Shown in pieces: positions 23,891-34,815 of a DNA stretch of 64,000 nucleotides. The stretch comes from Poecilobothrus nobilitatus. Taxonomy: Eukaryota > Arthropoda > Insecta > Diptera > Dolichopodidae. Location: assembly GCA_947095535.1 (NCBI GenBank), contig OX352773.1, positions 261,105,590-261,169,589 on the forward strand, given 5' to 3'. How positions within the stretch are numbered: position 1 is the stretch's first letter; every line of letters begins with the position of its first letter. The position numbers and the translations under genes are program-made. Under the pieces are notes generated by a model, which worked only from the letters and a program-made list of their open reading frames with translations, was not told the origin of the DNA and searched no databases.

Positions 23891-26335
23891 AACATTTTTA
23901 TTAATACCACTAATGGCGCATATTTTATACTTTTACATTTTGTACATTTTTCTATCTTTATAATAACCATTTTTTTTTTTTTTTTAAGACAACCATTTTG
24001 CTTCCTGTTATAGAACGGAAACTACTAAAAATGAAGAACAAAATAATGTTCATAAAAATATGACGGACTGCGTACTATTTTATTTATAAAATTGTGAAAA
24101 AAAATTGAAAAATTTAATAAAATTTTCTGAAAAGTAAAGAAAAAATACAAGTTATTCTGCTTTTTTTTATCTGCTTCAGGTGAAAATTCGACTTATAATT
24201 GAAATGTTTTTTTTTTAAATAAAAAAATTCAAAACATTTATATGGAATTTAATTTAATTTTTAAAGAAATTATTTTTATTACGATATAAAAGGAATATAA
24301 ATGAAAACAAGATGGTTATTTTGAAATATTTTAATTCTTCCTTAGAAATGGTGATTTAGTAACAGTAAAAGATTTTTGTTGATAAAAAAAAAATTTTATG
24401 ATACATAGAGTACAATATTAAAAAAAAAATCCAATTAAAATTTTCGTACATTTTTCTTAATTGATAATTAAAATGTTTTTGAAACTTTAAATAGTTATTT
24501 ATAATATACAAAAATGCATTAACTGTTACCTGACCGCGGAATTAGTACTGCAACAAAATGAAAATCCATGTTATAAAGCGTATATTGAGCAGATTAGCAA
24601 ATAGCTCCGTTATATTTCTAAAATGAATTCTTTTGCGAAAATAAAAACAGGATTTTATTGAGAAAATAAAAGCAGGATTTTAGTAAAAATCTTTCCACAC
24701 ACTTTTTTGTAAAAAAAAGTTTTCTATTTTTATTTTCTTCACGCAAATAACCCGATTAAGAAAAAGAGAGTTATAGAAAATCGTCCAAATGTAGCATACA
24801 TATATTTTTCAAACAAAATTATTTTACTTAGCTTTTATTAACTCACACCTAACAATATAAACTCAACAATAATTGACTTAACTATAAACTTATCATTCCT
24901 TAAATATTTCTGTAAAAAGAATCGTAAATTATTCATTTTTTTTTTATTAGAAAACACTAAATCAAATTTTTTTTTTTTAGACCTGTGCCTAATTAAATTC
25001 TTAATCCACAATTATAATACAAAATTAGGTTTTAAATTAAATTTAAAAAAAAAAAATGGCTATCCATTAAAATAACATTTTTATGTCAATTAAATTAAAT
25101 TAAAAAGAAATTTTGAGGTACCCAAAAATTAGTAAGAAAAAAATTTATTAAGAGATTCTTTTTCCTTTTACTCATCATCAAATGATGAAATAGACAGCAT
25201 AATTTTAAAATTAAATCCTGTTGTCTTTATCCAATTAGAATTTTATCCACCGTAAAAAGATTCCAACAAACGAAAAGTTTAACAGCTGGTTATGCAAAAA
25301 AATTTTTTTTTCTTTTTTTTGTTTTTTAAAGAAAATGAACCGATACGAATATCAAACAAATATCTAACTTTAAAGTTAAGAAACAAAAGGATGAATAAAA
25401 GAAAAAAAAAAAACCCAAAAACAAAGAAAACTTTTAATTATACCCTAAAAAAGAAAAAGTAAGAAAAATTAATTCATATCGTTACCCCATTTTCAATTTT
25501 TTCAACTCCAAGAAATAATAAAAAACAAAACGGATGAATCAATCATCGAAAATGGCGATGATAATGATGATGATTTTATAATTAAATAAAATTAATTTTT
25601 TTTTTTTCTAAATCAATTTAAAATGAATTCATCATCACAAATTTCGCATAAAGAACTTTTAAAATCTCGTTTTGTGCCATTCTTTTGGTGACTTAAAAAA
25701 TTTCAGAAAAATTTGAGGAAAAAAGGAAGAGAAATGCTTTCTTTCTAAATTTTTTTTTTTTTTTAAGATATAAAAAGAAAGAAGAAAATTTTTAACGCGT
25801 AAAATTAATTAATGAACTGATTGTATTTTTATTTCAATAGCAAATGGTTCTTTTGATTTTAATTTTAATTTTTAATAGTATCAAATAAAATGTCAATTAG
25901 CAATTTATTGATTTCAAAAACCGAAACCGGAAATTATAACCTTGAAGTCTTTTTTCGTATTCGTATTTTTATTTTTTTGTTTTATTTTTGAAAAATCAGA
26001 GAAATTTTTGACAAAATTGAAAAGAAAATACAAGGCAATACATAAAACCAAGGACGAACATTTTTAAAACAATGTAACAATACGTTCCTTCAAGGGTAAT
26101 AACCCTTTAACTTTCAAAAAAACTCGTTACAATTAAGAAAAGTCGTTTACATACGGACAAAAGTATAATTTTCACATTTTGGATATTTCAAATTTTGGAT
26201 ACGTATTAATAGTTCACAGATTTCCAGGTTTTGAATATGTAAAAATAGTTTACCATTTTTGATCCGTCAAAACTCTCAAAAGGGTGTTTGTTTGAGATAA
26301 TACAAATTTAATAGTCAGATTTACGCTTTTGCTGA
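23891..26335. other. Gene-free AT-rich stretch
   Basis: No gene supported; long A and T homopolymers (for example 25304-25321, 25403-25415, 25746-25764) dominate. One complex patch, near 25500-25640, has GATGAT-type trinucleotide repeats but no open frame. Confidence 0.5.
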
Positions 26336-26860
26336 TTATACCCTTACAAACAAAGTTCTAAGAGAACAGATATATTTTCCATTGCGCTTGTAATACATTA
26401 AGGAAGAAAGTATAGATATATGCAAAAGAACATATTATATTCTTGTTCAGGATTGAATTCTGAATCAATTTCGAGTATGTGCGTCCATCCGCATTATTAC
26501 TGAAAAAATAATGGAGTTGGAATTCCAAAATTTTTAACATTTCATTATGCAAATGCCAGTTTCGTTATTGAAATCCTCGTTATTGACCTCTGCAAAATTG
26601 GGTTAATCTAACACAACGGGTTATACGGTATCTGCAAAATATACTCTCATATCTGGGCACTTAAAAAAAGTAAACAACTGGTATTTTACTGGTATAAGCT
26701 CCATTTACTGTCATACAACTCCGAAATTTAGATAAACATAATAATGTTGCTACATAATTAAATCAAATATCTTAAATTTTCCTAAAATATGATTAAATTT
26801 TATGAAAATAGTATATTATATTATGTTTCGTGTGGGTATACCACACTCTTATCCGAATAA
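26336..26860 (-). mobile_element. DINE-like element, degenerate
   Basis: In minus orientation the 3' end is TATACCCTTACAAACAAAG (26337-26355), followed by a decayed ATTGAATTCTGAATCAATTT block, GTGCGTCCATCCGC (microsatellite) and, toward the 5' end, CATACAACTCCGAAATTTA. These blocks are collinear with the copy at 28121-31251 read in reverse. No tandem array is present. Confidence 0.55.
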
Positions 26861-27012
26861 GAGTGTATCTCATTTACAGTAAATTTAATTCGAAGAAATA
26901 TGTGCTCAATGTGAGATTTTCTTAATCACACGGTTTATATTAGTTGAAAGGTAAAACAAATCAATAATGTTTGCATTTGCAATACATATTATAAGAAAAA
27001 AAACTAATATTA

Positions 27013-27797
27013 ACGAGGAAGAGTGCAGTAGAGTAGATTGTGTCAACTCTGGGATACCCGTATGAACGTAATATATCCTGTTTCTATAAAACTTCATCAT
27101 CTTTTAAAAACATTCAGAAGTTTTAGTACCGACGTTGTATGACAGCTCCTCGAATCAAATTTTACAGAAGTTATGGCCATAATTCTTGATCATCATTTGT
27201 AGGATTTCAGACCCCTAGCTCCATTAAGTTGCAAGAGGTGCAAGAAGCCTGAATAGGCTGCTCTAGGCCAACCAAATTTTAAAAAAGTTGTTAGCATGTA
27301 ACTCGACACCTCTTTACTAAATTTGAGGTTTCTAGCTTCAGTAGACACAGAGTTATTTTCATTTAAAAAGAGAAGTTGTGTGGCAGCTATCCGAACCTGT
27401 CGTACCATCACAACCAAATTTTACAAAAGTTGTTGCCATAAAACTTTATCTTCATTTGCAAAATTTCAGATATCTAGCTTGAATAGACACTGAGATATTT
27501 CCATTTAAAAAAAGAAGTTGTATAGCACCTACTCGAACCCGGTGGCCGATAATGCAGAAGCTGGATTTAAATAGCAAAACTAAAAATTTTGTAAAAAGTG
27601 ACGTAAAAAAATTTCAGCCTCCTAGCTCCTTTATTTTTTGAGTTATCATGCGGACGGACGTACATGGCTTAATCGACTCAGAATTCGATTCTGAGCCGAT
27701 CCATACCTTTCATACTATATCTAGCTCGACTCGTTTAAGGTATCACAAACGTAATGGTAAATTTATTATACTCTTGAACATAGTTCATACGCGTATA
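27013..27797 (+). mobile_element. DINE-1/Helentron-like element D1 (compact form)
   Basis: It starts ACGAGGAAGAGTGCAG, has TGTCAACTCTGG and then ATACCCGTATGAAC (27054-27067), whose inverted copy with one mismatch (GTTCATACGCGTAT, 27783-27796) lies at the 3' end. Internally there are blocks GTGGCAGCTATCCGAACC-like and CAAGAGGTGCAAGAAGCC, a GGACGGACG stub (27652) and ATCGACTCAGAATTCGATTC. This order (5' sub-terminal repeat, block A, GACG microsatellite, block B, 3' hairpin) is the known architecture of Drosophila DINE-1 elements. No coding. Confidence 0.75.
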
Positions 27798-28730
27798 AAA
27801 ATAATAAATTGTCAAAGTGAGTTGATTTCAAGTACGAGAAATCCTATAAAACCTATTTAAATTTCTAATAAAAAAAATTTAAACTGAACTGAAAGTTACA
27901 AAATAAACTATTTTACACAGTATATACGAGTATATATGTATTATAACAATAATATAAAAATTTTAAGAAATAATCAGTTTATTCAGAATAAAAGTCACGT
28001 TCTTTAAAATTTTTCTAAATTTTTTTTTCCCCCATTCAGTAATCTTGTACCAGTTGAAGTTCTTAAACGCATCCTTAACCTATTAAAATCGTTTACGTGT
28101 TGATATAAAATTATAAAAAAACGAGGAAGAGTGCAGTAGAGTAGACTGTGTCAACTCTGGGATACCCGTATGAACGTAATATATCCTGTTTCTATAAAAC
28201 TTGATCATCTTTTAAAAACATTCAGAGTTTTAGCACCGAACTACAGAGATATATTTATGTAAATTGTGGAGTTGTATGATAGCTACCCGAATCTATTGCG
28301 CCTAGCTTCATTAAGTTCCAAGAAATGCAAAAAGCCGGAACCGGCTGCTTTAGACCATTCAAATTTTACAAAAGTTTTTGGCATGCAACTCGACACTTTT
28401 TCACTAAATTTCAGATAGCTAGCTTCAATAGACACTGAGTTATTTTCATTTAAAAAGAGAAGTTGTATGGCAACTATCCGAACCTGTCATATCATCACAA
28501 CAAAATTTTACAGAAGCTGTTGCCATAAAACTCGATCATCATTTGCAAAATTTCAGATATCTAGATTGAATAGACACTGGGTTATTTCCATTTAAAGAAA
28601 GAAGTTGTATGGCAGCTACTCGAACCCGGCGGCCGAAAATGCTGGAGTTAAATAGCAAAACTAACAATTTTGTAAAAGTGACGTAAAAAAAATTTCAGCC
28701 TCCTAACTCCTTTATTTTTTGAGTTATCGT

Positions 28731-30272
28731 GCGGACGGACACTGAGTTATTTTCATTTAAAAAGAGAAGTTGTATGGCAGCTACCCGAACCCGTCGCACC
28801 ACCACAACCAAATTTTGCAGAAGTTGTTGCCATAAAACTTGATCATCATTCGCAAAATTGCAGATACCTAGATTGAACAGACACTGGGTTATTTCCATTT
28901 AAAGAAAGACGTTGTATGGCAGCTACTCGAACCCGGCGGCCGAAAATGCTGGAGTTAAATAGCAAAACTAACAATTTTACAAAAGTAACGTAAAAAAATT
29001 TTAAGCCTCCTAGCTCCTCTACTTTTTGAGTTATAGTGCGGACGGACACTGAGTTCTTTCATTTAAAAAGAGATTTTGTATGGCAGCTACCCGAACCCGT
29101 CACACCACCAGAACCAAATTTTGCAGAAGTTATTGCCATAAAACTTGATCATCATTCGCAAAATTTCAGATACCTAGATTGAACAGACACTGGGTTATTT
29201 CTATTTAAAGAAAGACGTTGTATGGCAGCTACCCGAACCCGGGGACAGAAAATGCTGGAGTTAAATAGCAAAACTAACAATTTTACAAAAGTGACTTAAA
29301 AAAATTTTCAGCCTCCTAGCTCCTCTATTTTTTGAGTTATCGTGCGGACGGACACTGAGTTCTTTTAATTTAAAAAAAGATTTTGTATGGCAGCTACCCG
29401 AACCCGTCACACCACCACAACCAAATTTTGCAGAAGTTGTTGCCATAAAACTTGATCATCATTCGCAAAATTGCAGATACCTAGATTGAACAGACACTGG
29501 GTTATTTCCATTTAAAGAAAGACGTTGTATGGCAGCTACTCGAACCCGGCGGCCGAAAATGCTGGAGTTAAATAGCAAAACTAACAATTTTACAAAAGTA
29601 ACGTAAAAAAATTTTCAGCCTCCTAGCTCCTCTATTTTTTGAGTTATAGTGCGGACGGACACTGAGTTCTTTCATTTAAAAAGAGATTTTGTATGGCAGC
29701 TACCCGAACCCGTCACACCACCACAACCAAATTTTGCAGAAGTTGTTGCCATAAAACTTGATCATCATTCGCAAAATTGCAGATACCTAGATTGAACAGA
29801 CACTGGGTTATTTCCATTTAAAGAAAGACGTTGTATGGCAGCTACTCGAACCCGGCGGCCGAAAATGCTGGAGTTAAATAGCAAAACTAACAATTTTACA
29901 AAAGTAACGTAAAAAAATTTTCAGCCTCCTAGCTCCTCTATTTTTTGAGTTATAGTGCGGACGGACACTGAGTTCTTTCATTTAAAAAGAGATTTTGTAT
30001 GGCAGCTACCCGAACCCGTCACACCACCAAATCCAAATTTTGCAGAAGTTGTTGCCATAAAACTTGATCATCATTCGTAAAATTTCAGATACCTAGATTG
30101 AACAGACACTGGGTTATTTCTATTTAAAGAAAGACGTTGTATGGCAGCTACCCGAACCCGGAGACAGAAAATGCTGGAGTTAAATAGCAAAACTAACAAT
30201 TTTACAAAAGTGACGTAAAAAAATTTTCAGCCTCCTAGCTCCTCTATCTTTTGAGTTATCGTGCGGACGGAC
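28731..30272 (+). repeat. ~306-bp tandem array inside D2
   Basis: GCGGACGGACACTGAGTT recurs at 28731, 29039, 29344, 29651, 29957 and 30263, giving steps of 308, 305, 307, 306 and 306 bp. Each unit contains the ordered blocks GTATGGCAGCTACCCGAACC, CAAATTTTGCAGAAGTTG, AACAGACACTGGGTTATTTC, ATGCTGGAGTTAAATAGC and CAGCCTCCTAGCTCC. Units starting 29651 and 29957 are nearly identical, while the first is the most divergent, as expected from recent unequal exchange in the centre. The first unit also starts with the sequence that in D1 continues into GTACATGG, so the array appears to have grown from the microsatellite junction. Confidence 0.9.
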
Positions 30273-30392
30273 ACTGAGTTCTTTTCATTTAAAAAGAGAT
30301 TTTGTATGGCAGCTACCCGAACCCGTCGCACCAGCACAACCAAATTTTGTAGAAGTTGTTGCCATAAAACTTGATCATCATTTGCAAGATTT

Positions 30393-30905
30393 CAGACGCC
30401 TAGCTTTATTAACTTCCAAGAGGTGCAAGAAGCCTGAACCGGCTGTTCTAGGGCAAACAAATTTTACAAAAGTTGTTGGCATGTAACTCGACACTTCTTT
30501 ACTAAATTTCAGATTCCTAGCTTCAATAAACACTGAGTTATTCTCATTTAACCGGATAAGTTGTATGGCAGCTACCCGAACCCGCCGCACCACCACAACC
30601 AAATTTTACAATAGTTGTTGCCATAAAACTTGATCATCATTTGCAAAATTTCAGACGCCTAGCTTCATTAGGTTCCAAGAGGTGCAAGAAGTCTGAACCG
30701 GCTGCTCTAGACCAACCAAATTTTACAAAAGTTGTTGGCATGTAACTCGACACCTCTTTACTAAATTTCAGATTCGTAGCTTCAATAAACACTGAGTTAT
30801 TCTCATTTAAACGGAGAAGTTGTATGGCAGCTACCCGAACCCGCTGCACGAGCACAACCAAATTTTACAGAAGCTGTTGCCATAAAACTTGATCATCATT
30901 TGCAA
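30393..30905 (+). repeat. ~259-bp tandem duplication inside D2
   Basis: CAGACGCCTAGCTT occurs at 30393 and 30652, each followed by CCAAGAGGTGCAAGAAG, CGGCTG, GTTGGCATGTAACTCGACAC and GTATGGCAGCTACCCGAACC. The unit corresponds to the central block of D1 (27210-27420) and not to the 306-bp unit, so two different segments of the element were amplified side by side. Confidence 0.85.
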
Positions 30906-31251
30906 AATTTCAGAAACCTAGCTTGAATAGATACTGAGTTATTTCTATATAAAGATAGAAGTTGTATGGCAGCTACTCGAACCCGCCGACCGAAAATGTT
31001 GGATTTAAATAGCAAAACTAACAATTTTGCAAAAGTGACGTAAAAAAAATTTCAGCCCCCTAGCTCCTTTATTTTTTGAGTTATCGTGCGGACGGACGGA
31101 CGGACGGACGGACGTACATGGCTTAATCGAGTCAGAATTCGATTCTGAGCCGATCCATACCTTTGACACTATATCTAGCTCGACTCCTTTAAGGTGTCAC
31201 AAACGTAATGGCAAATTTATTATACCCTTGAACATAGTTCATACGGGTATA

Positions 31252-32813
31252 ACGAGGAAGAATACAGTTGACTTTGTCAACTCTTAGATACCCGTACGAA
31301 CCGTTAGTATGTTCAGAGCCTGTCACTTTGCTTACAATATTATTTTTTTAATATTTTAGTATTTTAAAAAAATTTTGGGTGAATTTTATAATTTCTAGAA
31401 TTATGGGTTGTACATATATTCAAACTATATGTTTATGCATTCTTCAAAAGCAGATTTTAACATAACGATTATCAATCCAAAGCTTTTTCAAATATTCTAT
31501 AGTACCATTTAATACTAAGCGGTAAATGTATATTAAATTTACTTAGTACAAAATAGTAAATATAATTTTAAATATTATATTATATTATATTTAAATATTC
31601 CATTGACAGAATAATTTCTTATAAGTACAATAAAATACATATATGTATGTAAATACGGCGCTATATAATATACATCTATATTCTTATCATTCATTCACTA
31701 GTGACATATACGATATGTAAATAAACATGATATTATATAAGTATGTATATATATCAATATCATATAAATAAAAATTCTTCAAGCAACCGTTATGTTGTTT
31801 ATTTAATTACATTTTTTTGTACTACGCATTATATCCTCAACAATTTCAAATTATCGAGTAAAACAAAATGGAAAAAATTCGTTAAAGAAATTTGTTAGAA
31901 AATTTGAAAAAATCAAGTAACACTTTCGTCAATTATAAAGTAACCCTATATTATTAAAAAAGTTGTTAACAGCAATAAAAGTATAATGTTGAAGCTTTAA
32001 TTTTTGTGTATTACTTCAAAAAAATTTTAACAGGTGTTCAAGTTACAGGTGTTTAAAAATAGGAAATTTTCAGTTTTTGACCCCTTACAGCTCCTAAACG
32101 GGGAGTGATACAAAAAAAATTTCTGAAATGACTCATACTAATTTTCAAAGATCTAACTTCTGTCAAAATTTCAAGTTTCCAACTTTAACCGTTTAGAAGA
32201 TAGAAGGGTTAAAGAATTTTGCAAAATTTGAGTTTCACATAACGGTAAATTAAGACACCGTATACCACAAATATATATTTATTGTATATATACTTTTAAA
32301 GCTAGTGAAAGTAGTAATCGTTTGGCGTTTTCAAAATGAAGATACACCTTATACAACTTGTGCTATAACAATTTAAATATAGAGCTTTTTTGAACCTTTG
32401 GGGAGCTGTAGCTCCGTAACATGTGGGGCTACAAAAAAAAGTTATTAAAACTAAAATTAATATTTTTGTAAGATCTATCAGCAGTTAAAATTTCATAGCT
32501 CTATTTCAAAAAAGATGTCGGGATCTAAAAGTTAGGTGTTCGAGAGCTACCTTAAGGTTTGGTCCAAACTCAACCAAAAAAAATAGGGAACCTACAAATT
32601 ACTCCAAGAATATTTTGTGTAAATTTCAAGATTCTAGCTTTCTTAGTTTTTGAGTTAGCGTGCTGACGGACGGACGGACGGACATGGCTCAAAAGTCTTA
32701 GAATTTTTTTCTGATCCGATCCATACCTTTGAAGGTATATCTAGTTCGCTTATTTCGAGGTGTTACAAACGGAGGAGTAATTTTATTATACCCGATCCTA
32801 TCGTACGGGTATA
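31252..32813 (+). mobile_element. DINE-1/Helentron-like element D3 (1.56-kb type)
   Basis: It starts ACGAGGAAGAATACAG directly after D2, with a palindrome AGTTGACTTTGTCAACT (31266-31282). Sub-terminal ATACCCGTACGA (31288-31299) has a perfect inverted copy TCGTACGGGTAT (32801-32812) at the 3' end, inside a hairpin TATACCC/GGGTATA. A GACG microsatellite lies at 32665-32684, followed by ATGGCTC and GATCCGATCCATACC. The internal ~800 bp of AT-rich sequence (31320-32000) is unlike D1/D2 and non-coding. The copy at 56911-58493 is almost identical in inverted orientation. Confidence 0.8.
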
Positions 32814-33070
32814 AAAAAACATAATAACTTCCTAGTTCACATATTCTTATATACTGAATAAAGGATTTATTTTAAATCCAGAACACAAAAAAAAATATTC
32901 TTAAATCTTAAAAAAAACAAATGATTGCGCCATTTGAATGTGATTTGTATTCAATGTCAGCAATTTTAAGACAATATTATTTTAATTGAAACTCTCCATT
33001 GTAAACATAGGGTTTTAACCCTTTATTTTTATATTTTATGTTTACTATCTAATGAGCACACTTTTTTTAT

Positions 33071-33450
33071 ACCCGCCCTAAAATAGTTCTAAGGGTATAA
33101 TAAATTTATACATTTAAAAAACGACAAAATTAATTTTCAAAAATGTAATATAATCTTGTTCGAGATGAATTCTGAACAGAATACGCTACGTGCTTTCACC
33201 CGGCAGTTTCTCCGAAGAGTACATCAAAAAATAATTATGGAGCTAAGAATTCTGAAGTTTTTACCATATTTGATTCATATAAGAATGCGAACTTTGATAT
33301 TGAAATTCAACAAGTTCAATCAGTATGTTCAGGTAGCTGTCATGTAACTCCGAAATTTACATAAATAAATCTTGGTACTTAATGAAGTTTGACATCTGAA
33401 ATTTTGTTAAAGATGATTCTAGATTTTATGAATAATTTTATGAATTTTCT
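33071..33450 (-). mobile_element. DINE-like element, degenerate
   Basis: The minus-strand 3' hairpin is seen as ATACCCGCCCTAAAATAG and CTAAGGGTATAATAAATT (33071-33108). It is followed by GATGAATTCTGAACAG and, further on, AGCTGTCATGTAACTCCG and AATTTACATAAATAAA. The block order matches the reverse of D2 without the arrays. Confidence 0.5.
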
Positions 33451-33891
33451 TTATTTCGAGTAATGAATTCAAAAATTTGCCATATTAGTCAAATTTTTAC
33501 ATAACATTTTATACTATTAAGCCAGACATAAATTATAATGCCTTCGCTATGTAGATTGTATTTTTTATGTCAATACATTGATTAACAAACTGTGTTTTTC
33601 CATTGCAATAGAAAAATAACAATACTTATAAAACTTAATTTTGACCTAAAGATATTAGAGTAAAGAATTAGAAACTTTTAAGTTATTAAGTTATCAGAGA
33701 ATCGAAGAAGAAGATTATTAAGTTATCAGAGAAAGATATCCTTAAAAGCTAATTAAGAATTGATCAAAAACTTCAGTTAAAGTTTGTATAAGCTTTCAAT
33801 ACTATGTTCCAGAGAGTTAATTTTATAGTTTTTTGGCAACACAATCGCATTTAAGAATAACCCATTCCAAAGGGATCGTGGCATGTATGAC

Positions 33892-34215
33892 GTTGCTGTA
33901 TTTCATTTAACAGTATTTTTTCGAGTTGTTCTTATTATCATTTGACATTATTTCATTTGATTGTATGTTAAACATATAATTAGGGTGGAATTTTAAAGTT
34001 TTAGAGTTCTTTACAAAATCGGGGTTTTAATAATTCGTTTAGGAAGGCTTTTTGTGCGGCATCCCTCATTTGTTACTCGTAAACCATATCATTTGACAGA
34101 ATTTTAAAGTTGGTTAAATGAATCCAGTTAATAGAAATACAATCAAATGATACTACAGGCAAGTGATACACAGTCAAGTAACATACAGTTAAAAGAAATA
34201 CAGTTTTGTGATAGT
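33892..34215. mobile_element. Foldback-like element with 16-bp-unit arms, copy 2
   Basis: The right arm (34107-34215), read on the minus strand, is CTGTATTTCTTTTAA, CTGTATGTTACTTGA, CTGTGTATCACTTGC, CTGTAGTATCATTTGA, TTGTATTTCTATTAA. This is the same unit order as the left arm of the composite at 9665-9775. The left arm (33892-33975) holds decayed units in the opposite orientation. About 110 bp lies between the arms, including TTTTAGAGTT, the reverse of the ACTCTAAAA motif in the first copy. Confidence 0.6.
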
Positions 34216-34301
34216 AACCGATTTAAAATTACTGAAACTTGATATGTCATTTACGAAATTTGTTATTCGACTTTTAAAGATAAACACTTACGTTATATAT
34301 T

Positions 34302-34815
34302 ATTATACCTGAATGAACGTATGTTCAAGGCTATAGGTATCTGAAATTTTGTAAAAAGGTGTCGAGTTACAGGCCAATAACATCTGTAGAATTTGCTAGT
34401 GCAGGTGCAACAGGTTCGGATACCTGCCATACATCTTCTGATTTTTTTTAAAGGAGAAGAACTCAGTGTCTATTGAGGCTAAATATTTGAAAATTCGTTA
34501 AAAAATGTCAAGTTGTATACTAACAGTTTCTGAAAAATTGGATTGTTGTAGAGCAGCAAGTTCCGGTAGCTTGGAGATCTTGCAAGTTAATGAAGCTAGG
34601 CATCTAAAATCTTACAAAAGATGATAAAATTTTAGGAAATTAACTTCTGTAAAATTTGGTTGCGCTTGTGTAATAGATCCGGTTAGCTATCATACAACTC
34701 CAAAATTTACATAAAGACATCTCTGTACATAACGTCAGTAGTAAATCATCTCATATTTTGTAAAAGGTGATCTAGTTTTATGGAAACAGCATATATTACC
34801 TTTACCCCTTTCGTC
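34302..34815 (-). mobile_element. DINE-like element, degenerate
   Basis: ATACCTGAATGAACGTATG at the start, TGCAACAGGTTCGGATACC, AGAACTCAGTGTCTATTG, TTGCAAGTTAATGAAGCTAG and CATACAACTCCAAAATTTAC are the inverted block series of D1/D2. The GACG microsatellite and the block beyond it are missing, so the 3' part is deleted or rearranged. Confidence 0.6.

Larger units (their letters stand above)
28121..31251 (+). mobile_element. DINE-1/Helentron-like element D2 with internal tandem arrays
   Basis: Head identical in kind to D1 (ACGAGGAAGAGTGCAG at 28121). ATACCCGTATGAAC (28162-28175) has a perfect 14-bp inverted copy, GTTCATACGGGTAT (31237-31250), at the 3' end. The end can fold as TATACCC/GGGTATA with an inner GAAC/GTTC stem. 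A longer GGAC microsatellite lies at 31090-31113. The interior is expanded by a ~306-bp array and a ~259-bp duplication (listed separately), making it about four times D1. The 3' end abuts element D3 directly. Short open frames inside are translation artefacts of the repeats. Confidence 0.8.

Noticed and set aside
28731..30272. CRISPR-like regular repeat array
   Set aside because: Units are ~306 bp with no short repeat/unique spacer pattern, and the DNA is eukaryotic.
27193..30861. Repeated 60-74-codon open frames with VVRRVRVAAIQLL-type peptides
   Set aside because: They lie antisense within the DINE-like tandem blocks and are unit-by-unit copies of the same noncoding repeat.
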